From Lumbricus rubellus (Eukaryota > Annelida > Clitellata > Crassiclitellata > Lumbricidae): DNA of 64,000 bases. Both the position numbers and the translations under genes were made by a program. The notes beneath the pieces are model-generated. The model saw nothing but the letters and a program-made list of their open reading frames with translations. It was not told the origin of the DNA and made no database searches. The stretch is taken from NCBI GenBank assembly GCA_945859605.1, contig OX243824.1:33356766-33420765 (forward strand). The letters run 5' to 3'. This document shows, in pieces, positions 28,860 through 40,442 of the stretch (positions are counted from its first letter, which is position 1; every line of letters starts with the position of its first letter).

Positions 28860-29110
28860 CGGAATTAGCGCTTGAGAAATGGAATCTGGATGATGGTTCT
28901 TTTACAGTGAAATAGAAGTTGGATTGACGAAGATAACGCATGAGAAATAAAAGCTGGATGAAGGTAGGCCTATTTCTAGAGCCGAAATAGAAGCCGGATT
29001 GATGAAGAAACGCTTAAGTAATAGAAGCTGGATGAGGGTATTTTATATTTGAATTAGATGCTGGATTGACGAAAATAACGAGCGAGAAATAGAAGCTGGA
29101 CGAAGGTATT
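28860..29110. repeat. dispersed minisatellite (AGAAGCTGGATGAAGG family)
   Basis: Four to five spaced copies of AAATAGAAGCYGGATKGAYGAA. The same unit recurs at 33590-33960 and 41760-41800, each time with poorly conserved spacers. Confidence 0.7.
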
Positions 29111-29299
29111 TTTAGATCTTATTTATAACCTTACCTTAGACCCTTAGTCCGTCCGCGTGCTGTGTGCACATTGGGCGATAAGTTTGGTTTTTCCTGTATC
29201 GTTTCTGTTGCAAGCTGTTTTTTTACCTGGGTGGGCCGCAAACCCACCGCAGAACCCTCCTCCTTTTTCAACCGGGCTTGACGTTCTGTATATTTTGAT

Positions 29300-30190
29300 C
29301 TTATTATCGAATTCTAGCTCACATCGTCGTCGTCGTCGTGCCCATCCTCATTGCTGCGGATCGGGGACCAGAGTCGACGACGCCATCCTCCTCCATTGCT
29401 CTCTGTTCCTCGCGGTCCTCACGCAGTCCACCATCGCAATCCCCGTCCACTCCTCCACGTCATCCATCCATCTTCTTCTCGGCCTTCCTCGTGCCCTTTT
29501 CCCATCCACATAGCCCTGACATATGAATGCCGGTGTCACGAAATAGAGTATCTCCCGTAATAATAGTATCCCCCAAAATGAGGAAAAGTCGAAAAAAACA
29601 CTTACGCGTCCATTTATTTTTGCAAATTAATTTTCATCTGCTTTGTTTTGAACAATGATACTAACAGGTATGTTTATTCCCACTAGATAATTTGTTTTGC
29701 TTTGGTTTTATAGCACTTAAAACTTTCAAAACACTTAAAAACACTCGGATACACTAAATAAATTCGAGTTGCCTTTCTCTGAGCATTGCTTAGGTCACTT
29801 AAAACAATTAGAGTCACTTAAAATTTTGATTAGAGTATACATTTTTAAACTATACACATTTTTCAAAAAACGGGATAGAATGGTTTATCCCCCCGGATAG
29901 TCTGGACCGGTTAATTCCATCCGGGGGGATAGATTAATTCATCCCCCCGGATAGCTTTCAGGGGGAATAATCCTTTTTGTGTCACCGGCAGCTTGTCTGC
30001 TCGGATCATAATTATGTCCGAAGTAGTTCAGCTTCCTTGCTCTCACCACGTCCAGCAGGCTGTATCTCTTCCAGTATAGATTCATTTGTTCTAAACTCCC
30101 TCCGGCTGACTCTCAGCATCTTTCTATATTTTGTCATCTCAAATGCTGATATTCTCCTAGCTCACAGAGAAAGTGTGAACTACTTGCCAT
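29300..30190 (-). mobile_element. LINE C-terminal fragment, split by a MITE
   Basis: On the minus strand, 29348-29525 encodes a GKRARGRPRRRWMDDVEEW tail with RNREQWRRM, typical of RTE-like LINE ends, followed by CGT repeats at 29325-29339. The upstream part (KLNYFGH-like) continues at 29988 and higher, on the other side of an inserted inverted-repeat element (29531-29987). Confidence 0.7.
29531..29987. mobile_element. MITE inside a LINE fragment (457 bp)
   Basis: Ends CGGTGTCACGAAA and TTTTTGTGTCACCG are inverted. The inside holds repeated ATCCCCCCGGATAG blocks at 29888-29965. The element separates two parts of one LINE tail. I could not identify a clear target duplication, so its superfamily is open. 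Confidence 0.65.
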
Positions 30191-32159
30191 CATAGTCCAC
30201 ATTGCGTGTACAGAGAAAAGCAATTAGGTCAGCGTTATCATGTGTACCTTTTGCAATAATTATAGCCTTCTGAAAATGAAAGAAACCACTTTTTTGCCTT
30301 TTGACGACAATGTTCAAGGCCTGATATGGACATGTGGGATAGGTGACGTCTATGAAATTGACACCATTGGAAAGACCAGCTCAAATACTACTTAATAATA
30401 TAAGAAGAATTGCTTAAATTGAGACTTCAGTAGTTCAATGAATACAGCAGTTGACATTGTCGTAGTATTTTGAACATTTGCGGCCATTATTATATGGCAA
30501 TGCATGATCAGTATATGAAAACTGAACTCTTGAATGTTTGCCAGTATGTACATAAAGTAAGAAGATAATAAATAAAGTCTTCTGCAAACCATCTGGATAT
30601 GACAGACACATGAAATTGTTTTTAAAATTAGCTACAAAATAAGTCTTATTTATATGTAGTCTTTTCTGTAGGCAGTAAACATTCCAAGACCAGTAGCCAT
30701 GTTTCTTTCTTACTTTGTATTAATTGTTTAAGTGCTGCAAAGTTGCAAGTTTAGAGAGTTGATTGAAATATTATTGCTATTTACCATTGACACATGTTAA
30801 TGTTAATGGCTGCATCACGTGTCTCATCATGTTATATTGGAATCTCAATAAAGGAAGAGGAAGAATTAACAAAACAGTGTGTACAAGGTAATCTTGATAG
30901 GTAGTGGTACAGTACTTGATAGCTAGTGGTGCAGCACAGTTCTCAATAAACTCAATGCCTGATTGAAATTGGTCATTAAACGAATAGCTATAACAAAGCA
31001 GTCTATATAAGGTGATCTTGAAAGGTAGTGGTGCAGCACAGTTCTCAGTAATTCCTGTGCCTGATATAAAACTGTTCACAATTTAAGTTGTTGGACTGCT
31101 GGACATACATGTGCATATGGCACAGCATGCTTCTGCAGTTTGTTTAAATGTTGTTTATATAGCTATTTTAAAACATAAAAACAGTCATGAAGAACTTGTC
31201 TTTCATATCAACACAGTCATAAATGTGATTGCTGTTTTTCTCAGATTTCATAGATCACGGCGCTAAAAGCAACCTGCAAAGCATGTCCGCCCAAAGTTAC
31301 CTCTCGCCCAGTCGCCCTCTACGCCAGCGTGCTATCCATTGCGCTACCGCCTCTCAGAATATTATCAGAATATATTCAAGACTATATTCAGAATATAACT
31401 TATTCTCTGAGGGCGAATTTATTCTGAAGCAGATCCACGGGGAGTAGGCCTATCTGTGTCGGTATAGTAGATATATATGGGGGGCGTTTAAGAGGCAGTT
31501 CTGTCATGCGAAACCGGCACTATCCATAGGTAGATTTTGCTGCATTCTTTAGCATATTTAAGCGTATTAATAGTTCTGAAAATATATCTTTTCATGGTTT
31601 TTGACAACTAGCTGACTTACTTACTATCGCGGAAACATTGGGCTATCTATCGCCGTGAGACCACTCTATTCAGCCCTTATCTGTGACGACCATAATTATT
31701 GTTTACATGCTACCAAGTCGTTCTAGACCTCTACGGACATACATCTTAACTGATTTTTCGTTGCGTGGGGAGGTTGGGTGGGTGAGTCATGGGAACGTTA
31801 CGTAGCGTTACAGGGTGGGTGAAAAACGGTCATTTTCGGCGTTACGTAATGATGCAATGGTCCCTTATGCTGCCATGTTTTGCACCATTGTCCTGCTGCA
31901 GTTTGTTGACATTGCATAGAAAGTTGTGGTATATAACATCTTCCACTGTTTCAAATCCCAAGGAAGAGAATAAGAGAAAGTTTAAGTTATCTGTAAACCA
32001 TTCCTAAATAACCCTGCGCTCGTATATTAAGCAAATGCAATGAGCACCAGTCAAATAGGTTTGCCTTTAAATACCGCCTTAAAATGGAGAAATTACGACA
32101 CGTAATAACCAAATCATCCTTCTAAAACATATGCCAATTTTTTCTCAATCCTAAGCTAT
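30191..32159. other. unassigned host DNA with small duplications
   Basis: No gene seen. An imperfect direct duplication of about 120 bp (GGTAGTGGTGCAGCACAGTT and neighbours) lies at about 30885-31075. Confidence 0.45.
31270..31355 (-). repeat. tRNA-like SINE fragment (weak)
   Basis: On the minus strand GGTAGCGCAATGGATAGCAC resembles a tRNA box A and D arm, but no proper box B follows. Probably a decayed tRNA-derived retroposon. Confidence 0.3.
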
Positions 32160-32985
32160 CTTTCTCAATCCTTTCGCTTAATACTTCAAAGACTCAATTC
32201 ATCTGGCTAGGTACTCCCCAGCAGCTCCAGAAGCTTGATTTCATTCTGCTATCTGAAAAATTTCCGCTGTTTTCCTTCTCTTCAAGTGTTCGGGATCTGG
32301 GTGTTGTAATTGATAGCTCACTTACCTTTACTGAGCATATTTCCAATGTGACACGCTCGTCATATTTCCATTTAAGACGTCTCAGAGCCATTCGTCGCTC
32401 TGTCTCCTCCTCCATCTTCACTACCTTAATTCATGCTTTTATATGTTCACGAATTGACTATTGCAGTGCTCTCCTCATTGGTCTTCCTAAAGTTCGTCTT
32501 TCACCGATTCAGTCGGTTCTCAACTCAGCTGCTAGATTGATTGCCCGCCTTCCCAAGTACTCTCACATCTCTACCTTTATGTTTCATGAACTTCACTGGC
32601 TTCCTCTCCGTGCTCGCACACAATTTAAGATCCTCACTCTGATCATAAAGGCTCAACGGGGTCTTGCCCCAAAATATCTCACTAATGTTTTACTTCGTCC
32701 TCACTCAGCTTCCTCCCACCGTCCACTTCGTTCATCCAACAGATTTGACCTCTTGGTTCCTCGGTCTAGAACTGTTATGGCTCAGTCTCGATCATTTGTC
32801 TCAATTGGTCCTTCTCTTTGGAATGCCCTCTCTCCTTCTGTTCGCTCTACACTTCTTTCTGGTAGTCTCTCCTCTGCTTTGTCTCTTCTCAAAACCTGTT
32901 TCTTCTCGCTGGGCCTTGCGCACTGGGAGCGCCTCTGAACGGTTCACCCTACTAGAGGCGCTTTATAAATGTTCAAATACAATAT
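32160..32985 (+). mobile_element. LINE 3' fragment (CR1/L2-like)
   Basis: The plus-strand frame encodes VRDLGVVIDSSLTFTEHI, SRIDYCSALL, LNSAARLIARLPKYSHI, FHELHWLPL, and a tail with SFVSIGPSLWNALS. This is the C-terminus of a CR1/L2-type reverse transcriptase, as in the fragment at 241-948. The catalytic part is absent. A short AT-rich tail follows the stop. Confidence 0.8.
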
Positions 32986-33141
32986 GATACAATATTATTA
33001 ATAAACTTACCAATAATTAGTCTGTCTTATTTTTTTTGTCGATATGTGACAGCGTTGAATAAACTTCTAAGTACTGTAGTCTACATTCTAACTTCTTTTC
33101 AATTATGCAGCAAAATTACCAACGGCTTACGTTCAACGAGA

Positions 33142-33495
33142 ATGTCTCGGATGATTAAAATCTGGTTTCTGGCGACTATGCTGATATTCGGCCTCGTCTA
33201 CTTGAACTATAGAAGCTATCGGCCACTCCTTGCACAACGCGTATCGTACAACGAAATGATTTCCGATGAATTTAAGAAGAGCAGAATTCAACAGACTGCG
33301 GAATTCAGAAGAGTATTTGGCGACCGAATTGATTCACTAACCAGTAGGAAAGCTGCTGCGCGCGATCCAGAACTTGTTGAACTAGTGCGGGAAATGATGA
33401 TACCACCATTTGCAGAACTTTCGACAATTCGTACCAACAACGCTACTCAATTAAACCAGCTGGTCTTAGAAGTCGACAGTCTTCTGGGAAGCAAG
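33142..33495 (+). CDS. FkbM-family methyltransferase-like protein, first coding exon
   Basis: This exon encodes 118 residues. A likely acceptor (TTATGCAG at 33101-33108) lies upstream, so the ATG at 33142 (MSRMIK) is preferred over the earlier in-frame ATG at 33046. Residues about 5-21 (IWFLATMLIFGLVYLNY) form a signal anchor, giving a type II membrane protein. The stem follows, rich in charged residues. The exon ends LLGSK at a GTAGGC donor in phase 0. That donor lies inside a TAGGCCTA octamer. Confidence 0.75.
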
Positions 33496-33522
33496 GTAGG
33501 CCTACAATGAATACTGACGAAG

Positions 33523-33988
33523 CAGGACGTTTTGGCGCCCGAGTTTATTGATGTAAATAAATGTTTGCCTAAATTGAATTTGGCGCAAGTGGAAGATGGG
33601 TTTGTAGAAATAACTGTTCCTGTCAGTGTAAGCTGGATGAATCTAAGTATTTGCTGCAATAGAAGCTGGCTGGATGGAATCCTCCTCTGCCGAAATAGAA
33701 GTCGGTTTGACGGAAAAATGCATCTAAAATTGGAAGCTGGATTGATGAAAAACTTCTTGGTTAAATAGTAATGTTCTAAGTTAGAATGAAGCTTACCTTA
33801 AGTAGAAGTGGGACTGATAAAGATTCTCGATTAAATCGGACTTGCCTTGATATGTTATTATTGTTTAAATAGAATTTGGAATGATAGAAATAATTGTTGC
33901 TGCAGTAGAAGCTGAATTGATGAAAATGATTCTTGCGAAGACAGAAGTCGGATTACTGTGTGCGGATCTTGAGCGCCAAAACGTCCTG
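33523..33988. mobile_element. MITE in intron 1 of the FkbM-like gene (466 bp)
   Basis: Perfect 16-bp inverted ends CAGGACGTTTTGGCGC and GCGCCAAAACGTCCTG. The interior carries copies of the GAAGCTGGATTGATGAAAA minisatellite family. No target duplication was recognised. Confidence 0.7.
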
Positions 33989-33999
33989 TACCCGAAAAT

Positions 34000-34690
34000 T
34001 GATGTGATGCAGCGCTTCTCTCTTTGAAGCCTTATCTGCAATTATGTCATAGGCTATATGGAGCTCCATAATTGACTTGCCGACTAAAACAGCTTTCTTT
34101 CGCTGTCAATCTGTGTACGTGTGTTTACGCATGGTGCACATTGTTCCTATGTGTATAATGTGCTGCAGGTTCATTATCTTGGCAGTTAAAGTTAAATGAT
34201 CCAAAGAAGATTAAGTGAAACCAGCCATTGGCCTATAATGCTGGTCAGATTCCGATGGGAAGTAAGTCCATTTGAATAGTGTTCAAAACAAAATAGAGAA
34301 ATTTTCTGTCTGAACGACAGTTTAGATTCCCATTTGATGCATGACTTTTGTGTCTTCCGAATAGCAAGACTAACAGCTAGGCCGATGCAGATTCACTCAA
34401 AGAACCATATAAGTTATGCTGTGTAACAACATAGAAAATAACAATAATTTCACGTAATGATGCTATTAAAGCGAGAATAACTGAAAGCTGTGAAATAATT
34501 CGACTTAGTACTAACACGCTGTGATTTCAGTTGGTGTTAAAAAAATTATCTCAAACTGCAGAGGAAACCCTGGCCGACGCTCGCGGACCCGTTCCGCGTA
34601 ACCCCGGTTGAAATTCACTGATTTACATAAAGACATCTATAATAGGCCTTTTGCGATAACTATCGTAGGAATGTCTGTCTTGTCTTGTCT
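34000..34690. other. intron sequence of the FkbM-like gene
   Basis: No gene or clear repeat is seen in this intron part. Confidence 0.4.
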
Positions 34691-35400
34691 TTAACCTTCC
34701 TCGATTCGAGGGTTGGTCGCTTCATGGACATGCCTTCGCCACTTTTTCCTGTCCTCCGTCTCCTTCAATATCTGCTCGAATGGTAGTTCCATCCATGTGA
34801 TGACATTAGCGATCCATCCCATCCTCGGTCTTCTCCTTGCCCTTGATCCCGACATCGTACCCTGTATTATTTCCTTCTCCATACAGCCTCCCTGTTTTCT
34901 CATCAAATGACCGAAGTAAATGAGTTTCCTTCTTTTTATCGAGTTCAATAAGGTTCTTTCTGTTCCAGTTTTCTCCAATACCCATTCGTTTGTTCTTTTT
35001 TCCGTCCATTGTAAGTAGAACAGAATGTAGCAAGCTCGGACATTCGACCAGTATAGCCTTGACTTTCGTCCAATCCAATTTTTAAGGCTGTATTGGTCAA
35101 ATGGACGAAACTGAAGGCTGTACTGGTCAGATTGGACGAAAGTCAAGGCTATACTGGTCGAATGTCCGAGCTTGCTACATTCTGTTCTACTATTGTACTC
35201 TCAAGATCTTTCTTAGGCATTTCATTTCAAAAGCATTTATTCTGTCTTCTTCTCTTTTTCTGATCGTCCAACTTTCACACCCATAAGTCGCCACTGGCCA
35301 TACCAACGCCTTCATAAGTCTGATCTTGGTAATCATTTTTATATTATGACTTTTCCATATTGTCTTCAACGCTGTTCCTGTTGAGTCCTCTTGCTAGTTT
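34691..35400 (-). mobile_element. LINE C-terminal fragment with a nested MITE
   Basis: The minus strand encodes ALVWPVATYGCESWTIRK and AFEMKCLRKILR above 35198, and TNEWVLEKTG, LIYFGHLMRK and RRRPRMGWI below 35007. These are neighbouring parts of one RTE-like LINE C-terminus, separated by the 178-bp element at 35014-35191 and its 6-bp duplication. Confidence 0.8.
35014..35191. mobile_element. 178-bp foldback MITE with Polinton-like ends
   Basis: Perfect 62-bp inverted repeats (35014-35075 and 35130-35191) enclose a 54-bp loop of related short repeats. The element begins AGTAGAACAG, ends CTGTTCTACT, and is flanked by the 6-bp duplication ATTGTA (35008-35013 and 35192-35197). AGTAG ends and a 6-bp duplication are the properties of the two Polintons here, so the Polinton integrase may have moved it. 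It interrupts a LINE tail, which proves insertion. Confidence 0.88.
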
Positions 35401-35800
35401 TTCGTAGGAATAAGAAGATATATTCAAAGAACTTGCACGAAAAGTTCTATTCGAAATCGAGTAAGATGACGTAATTAAATATTCTCACTCAATAATATGA
35501 ACTTTTCCTCTACAAATTAATATGAAATTGGTGTGACCATGCGTGGCTATGCAGTGGATAATTATCTATCAGGATAAATGCACAAAATTAACTAAGCACG
35601 AAATCTTATTCAAATAATAATTATTATAATAGCCTGTCTATAATTGCCTATCCAAATTGCATATTTCGACAAAGCCTTGGCGTTTTAACATCACACATTG
35701 GGATTTGAATCACGAAAGCAGAGGTGAATACTGCATAGCGCATAACTCACTCAAATTCTGACATTTCCATGTGGTCTGAATGTTTCTGTCTGAATTACAG

Positions 35801-35995
35801 AGGAATGGGTTTTACATCGAGTGTGGAGCTCTTGACGGAGAAAAGGCATCGAATACTATTTTCTTTGAGCAGCAACGACAATGGAACGGTTTGCTGATTG
35901 AACTGGATCCAACATATTTTTCAGAGATGCTCACCAGGCGTCGTCGTGCTTGGACTATCAACGCCTGTGTCAGTGCATTTGACTACGCCATTGAA
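35801..35995 (+). CDS. FkbM-family methyltransferase-like protein, second coding exon
   Basis: A 195-bp exon after TTACAG and before GTACGC, both phase 0. It encodes RNGFYIECGALDGEKASNT, WNGLLIELDP, and AWTINACVSAFDY. This is the start of the Methyltransf_21/FkbM fold with its nucleotide-binding loop (ECGALDG) and acidic residue (ELDP). Such proteins in animals are usually membrane-anchored, Star-like. Confidence 0.82.
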
Positions 35996-36481
35996 GTACG
36001 CCAACCTCAATTTAATTAATTCATAACCTGTTGTAATGCATGAGGCCGGGCAATTACCTATTGCAGCTCTCTTGCTAATTAATATTCGATCGCATGGCAG
36101 ATGGTTGTTAGCCTTAGTCGATGTGCACTTGTGAGCAATGCCTGAGTCATGTCGTCAATTATTGTGGACAGAAGAATAACTGGCTTTATTCTTGCAGTCT
36201 GACTCATTGTGAGTTTATTCTGCTCAGAGGAGCAGGTGAGTTGTTTTGCAGTTGATCACGTGACCAGAATTGTAACAGACCAAACCGAAGCACAGTCAGA
36301 ATAATCAAATTAAAGAAATATTTTGTCGTTTTACAACGATGATCAATTATGCTTAAGAACATAGGCAGCCAATGGGACATCTCCCCCACTGTTCTCTATG
36401 TAAGTCGACACCCACAAAAGGGGCTTTTGCAAATTGACCAAGTTGTTACCTTAAAATCTCAACCTCAGGATAGCTTTGGAT

Positions 36482-36947
36482 GGTTCCCGGACAATTCGGA
36501 ACCGGACAATTCGGACCGAACAATTTTTTCAGCCCAAATTCGTGATGGGACTTCTCCATCACCCAAAATGTATACTGTCGAAACTAATATTAATCTGACA
36601 CCTCACTATATATCGGGCATAAAAAACCATGGGCCTATAGGTATGAAACTTACATTGATCTAAATTAGATGCCTATAAGTTGATAATTTACTGCATTTAG
36701 CTACTAATTTCAGTGTCTTATTTCTGTTATTGGATGAATTTTAGAAGATCAGAAAATATTTGCTTGGTGCCATATAATTTTATTTCATACCATTGATAAA
36801 CAAAAGTTTCATAGCCGTAAGAGCAATATTTTTACATGCACTCCGAATTGTCCGGTTCCGAATTGTTCGGTCCGAATTGTCCGGTTCCGAATTGTTCGGT
36901 CCGAATTGTCCGGTCCGAATTGTCCGGCGCCGAATTGTCCGGACACC
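36482..36947. mobile_element. MITE with minisatellite-like ends (466 bp) in intron 2
   Basis: The ends are built from inverted tandem copies of GGACAATTCGG (two to three on the left, six on the right). The 8-bp duplication CTTTGGAT flanks it (36474-36481 and 36948-36955), consistent with a hAT-type element. Outside it, the flanks join into one older repeat. Confidence 0.8.
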
Positions 36948-37054
36948 CTTTGGATGGTCCGAGCATGTTCCAAGCCAGGGTAGGAGGAGCAGACTTTCTT
37001 GGATAAAAAAGACCTAGAAGCAACAGTTGCAACAGTTGCAAATTTAGTCAATTA

Positions 37055-37335
37055 TGAAGATATTGAAAACATGATTAGAAAGAGAAGATTGATGTGGATG
37101 GGGACGTTATCTGTATGGACGAGAATCGAAGAGCCAAACGGGTGATGTCGTGGAATGCTGGAAGTAGAAGAAAGAGGAGGAAGACTACGAAAGAACTGGA
37201 AGGACACTATCAAAGATGACTTGAGATGTCTGGAGATGTCATGGGAGGAGGAGGATGAAGAACTGGCGATGGACAGGGACGTGTGGAGGAAGTGAGTTAC
37301 CCGATGTGCAGCAGGCCTGCATGGAAAGGACTAAG
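37055..37335 (+). mobile_element. LINE C-terminal tail fragment
   Basis: The plus strand shows KRRLMWMG, then RGGRLRKNWKDTIKDDL, WEEEDEELAMDRDVWRK in shifted frames. This is the usual C-terminal tail of RTE-like LINE proteins, with frameshifts. It lies in the intron before the last FkbM exon. Confidence 0.7.
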
Positions 37336-37464
37336 TTCTAGGTAGGCTTAAGACAGTACCTTAAATTAGCGTTAGTATGCTGTAGATGTAGTATCGGTTG
37401 CGTTTGTTTCGAAATAAACCTTGAATTGATTTCTCTTAAATATTATCTTTTGAACTATTTGCAG

Positions 37465-37887
37465 CTTCCATTTAAGGGCAAAGGACCCGAGACGCCGCAG
37501 CTGCTGATGGACAAAGTCAATTTGAATAAAAACAACAGCAGCAGTCAGTTTGCGGTCTGCTTTCCGCTGGAGACTTTTCTCTTGGCTCTGGCTGTTCAGA
37601 AGGTCGACTTTTTCTGCTTTGACATCGAAGGACTAGAATTGAAAGTACTCAAAACTTTTCCATTTGATCGAATTGACATGAATGTTGTGTCTGTGGAATG
37701 TCTACAGAAAATATGCAGCGAGCAAGAATGTAAGGACTTCATGCAGAGCAAGGAATACGACATGCATACGTTGATTGACATTCAAGCTCCTGGAGTATTT
37801 ATGAGAGATCTTCTCTTTCGTAAGCGTCCTAAATCTTCATTGCACAAAGTTTTTAGATTCTTAGAGCGTTACTTGGAACAATTCTAG
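37465..37887 (+). CDS. FkbM-family methyltransferase-like protein, last coding exon
   Basis: Begins after TTTGCAG in phase 0 and ends with TAG at 37887 (140 residues). It encodes CFPLETFLLALAVQKVDFFC, FDIEGLELKVLKTF, and VVSVEC, the second half of the FkbM methyltransferase fold, in which DIEG is the conserved acidic strand end. The C-terminus is basic. The three exons together give 323 residues. The middle between VSAFDYAIE and LPFKGKG is shorter than in many relatives, so a small exon may have been missed. Substrate unknown. Confidence 0.8.
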   Translation, partial: LPFKGKGPETPQLLMDKVNLNKNNSSSQFAVCFPLETFLLALAVQKVDFFCFDIEGLELKVLKTFPFDRIDMNVVSVECLQKICSEQECKDFMQSKEYDMHTLIDIQAPGVFMRDLLFRKRPKSSLHKVFRFLERYLEQF

Positions 37888-38729
37888 AAGGTAACACCTC
37901 TGAAATGGATGTTATAGAGGGTGCTTTTTGTATACATAGATATGGTTCTATAATTTAGATATCTCAAGATGATCTTTAAAATCGTTATTCCATTCAAAAC
38001 ATTCAATGTAACTGTTTCCGTAGAGTGTACGTTTCAGGCTTCAGTATTCTCAGCAATTTCTTATATCAGTTGCAATTAGAAATATATGTAAGTATAATAA
38101 AAAATATATATATATAATGATGTGCATGGGATTTATAGAATCATTTTAAGAGCGTTTAAAGGCGACACGAGAGGAAAAGCTGACCAGAAGCTCTCTCTTA
38201 GTTAGCGCATACGATTTTGAATGCAGAACGTTAATCAGTCATCTGTTCTGAAATAACCATGAAAGTTGCAAAAGTAGGCAGACAGACGCATTCAAACCGC
38301 ATTCCACACCATGCTGATTGATTGTGAATTGTCTGGAACGAATAAGCCTTTGCATTGAAATTTTTAAAAACCTATTGATGAAATTTGCTATGTGACTATT
38401 GCAATGGGTACTGGGTAGTATTGTACACTATAATTGTATGCTAAGCGAGGTATTGACTATTTAGCGAGGAAACTAGCTAAACTAAAAAAGAGACGCTGGA
38501 TTATTTATAAAGATTTAATGATAAACAACTACAGATACTTGCAGTGAGTACAATAATGAAACAATAGACTTATACAATCACCAGACACTTTACGCAACTT
38601 ATCTTCTTTTATCCCTAATGGTCCCTGTTATCTTTCCAAGGACATAGGCTAATATTATGTTCATTAGACCTGTACTTTTATATTAAAATGTAAGAGTCCG
38701 AGTGTATAACTCCGCCTTAATTGCAGGCG
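37888..38729. other. 3' flank of the FkbM-like gene
   Basis: AATAAAAAATATATA near 38096 could direct 3' end formation. No other feature seen. Confidence 0.4.
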
Positions 38730-38737
38730 AACTGGAA

Positions 38738-39196
38738 CATGGGCGCCCGCAGAAATTTTTGCAGGAGGGGGCAAAAATTTTACGATGGTCCCAAAAAAAA
38801 TTTCAGTCGCAAGAGCATGAAAAATACAGCGCTGACAATTAAGAATAAGGGTATTTTTTCAAATAGGTTCCTTAATTCAAATTTCTCCGTTTGATTTTGT
38901 GTATTATTTTTAATATGAATGGTTTCCTAAGTGCACAAAATTTGTTAAAAATCCAAAAAGTAGATGTTAAAAAGTAGGTCCATGAAGGCTTATAAATATT
39001 TATTTCTATAGAGATTTCTAAACGTAAATTTCTGACTTTCACTGTGTTTATCATTGGTAATATTTGGTATCGTTAGTGTTTTAATGCGAAAATGTTAGTT
39101 AAAAACCCCAAAGTAGTAGTTAGAAAAATAGGTTTCACTTTTCCAGGGGGGGGGGGGGCAAGTGCCCCCCCTTGCCCTTATGTGCGGGCGCCCATG
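38738..39196. mobile_element. nonautonomous hAT-like element (459 bp)
   Basis: Inverted ends CATGGGCGCCCGCA and TGCGGGCGCCCATG are flanked by AACTGGAA (38730-38737 and 39197-39204). The inside ends with G- and C-runs next to the right end. No transposase. Confidence 0.85.
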
Positions 39197-39204
39197 AACT
39201 GGAA

Positions 39205-39731
39205 CATCCATGATAGACATGATAAAGTCTGTCAGCCAATAGACAACTTCCTGGATACAAGACTTGACTGCAGCTTCTTTGTGAACAACAGAAGGGATTG
39301 AATGGTTGGTTGATTGATTGCATGAAATGATGGATGACAATAATTATTGTCTCCTATAAAAATGTTCACGTAAGCTTACACATTAGTATAGAAGCCTATT
39401 CTTCTAAAGTTCAACGACGTTGATTATCAAATAGTTTATAATGTGCAAGCTTCATGAATTCAGCACACATATATATTATTATTATATAATTTTATGTATG
39501 ACATAAATACAAACTAAAATTAAAGGAGAGTGCTTGATTCAGCTCATCAAAAGAATTCTTTTCCAGTAATACCGAATGCATATTGCATAGGCCTAATATA
39601 TTTTGAAAATTATCCGGTCAAAATTATGTAGAATAATCGTGCGTTAATTTTTCTTTTTAAACGCAAAACTTAGTAAATCTATCGTTCTATGTGAATGTAA
39701 CTTGCATCTATCGTGCTTTACGAATCAACCT
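39205..39731. other. intergenic DNA between convergent FkbM-like and DEG/ENaC genes
   Basis: The two host genes run toward each other here. Nothing else is recognised. Confidence 0.4.
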
Positions 39732-40186
39732 TCAACGGCTTTGCATCTTAGCGAATCTTGCAGCATTAACAAGTTCGTTTAATAGTTGTACGAGAAACTG
39801 GGAAACTTCGGCAATGGTCAGTATCGAGCCTCCAAGGATTAGTCCCAATGCGCCACCAATGTCACAAACCAATGTGAGCAAATCGTAGGCTGGAATCGTT
39901 TGGATGTTGATGTAGTTCAGATCAGAGTAGAAGATATCCAGGTAGACGAGTTCCTTGCCCAGCTTAGACATCGTCAGATTCCGTCCCTTGAACTGAGTCT
40001 TTTGCGACATGTAACTGAGGAAATGCTCTGACAGAGGATTTGTAGAGATTGAGTTTGGATAGGTGGCGATATGGCACTGAAGAGGACACTTACATGTTTG
40101 AAATGCTCCAGAAGAAATCCACTGGGTAGCGGCTTTTATCAAGCAGGAATAGTACTGGTCAAAAGGGCATGCATTTCCGTTATCAC
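39732..40186 (-). CDS. DEG/ENaC (ASIC-like) sodium channel, last exon
   Basis: Terminal exon on the minus strand, after an acceptor TTTACAG. It encodes the end of the extracellular domain (ACPFDQYYSC, CKCPLQCHIATYPNSIS), the pre-transmembrane strand LVYLDIFYSDLNY, and the second transmembrane helix with GGALGLILGGSILTIAEV. The GGS there sits at the G/S-x-S selectivity filter of the family. The C-terminal tail is short. Joining in phase 1 to exon 41491-41620 gives a Gly codon at the border. The product is a trimeric cation channel subunit at the plasma membrane. Confidence 0.9.
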
Positions 40187-40442
40187 CTGTAAATAATTGC
40201 AAACAATGATTAATAGGATAAATTTTGCCCAAGAACCTGCCTTACTCATGCTACTGCTGTACTGCATTATGTAGCCTAGCCTACAACAGGGAAGTTCCTC
40301 ATTTTAGCTGAAGTCTATTTTTTAAGATTTCTAGCTGTACAATAATTGTTAGCTGTACGTACGAAAAGATCATAAAAGTTGATGCTTGTTGTTTAAAGGT
40401 GTAGACATTGTTAGCTAAAATTTCAAGTGGACATACACTTAA

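Noticed and set aside
34691..35286. Repeated DQYSL/RLYWSNV protein segments as a gene
   Set aside because: They are the translated arms of the 178-bp inverted-repeat element within a LINE tail.
36349..36663. 104-residue frame as an FkbM exon
   Set aside because: It contains one end of a MITE (repeated NSEPDNSD) and no methyltransferase motifs.
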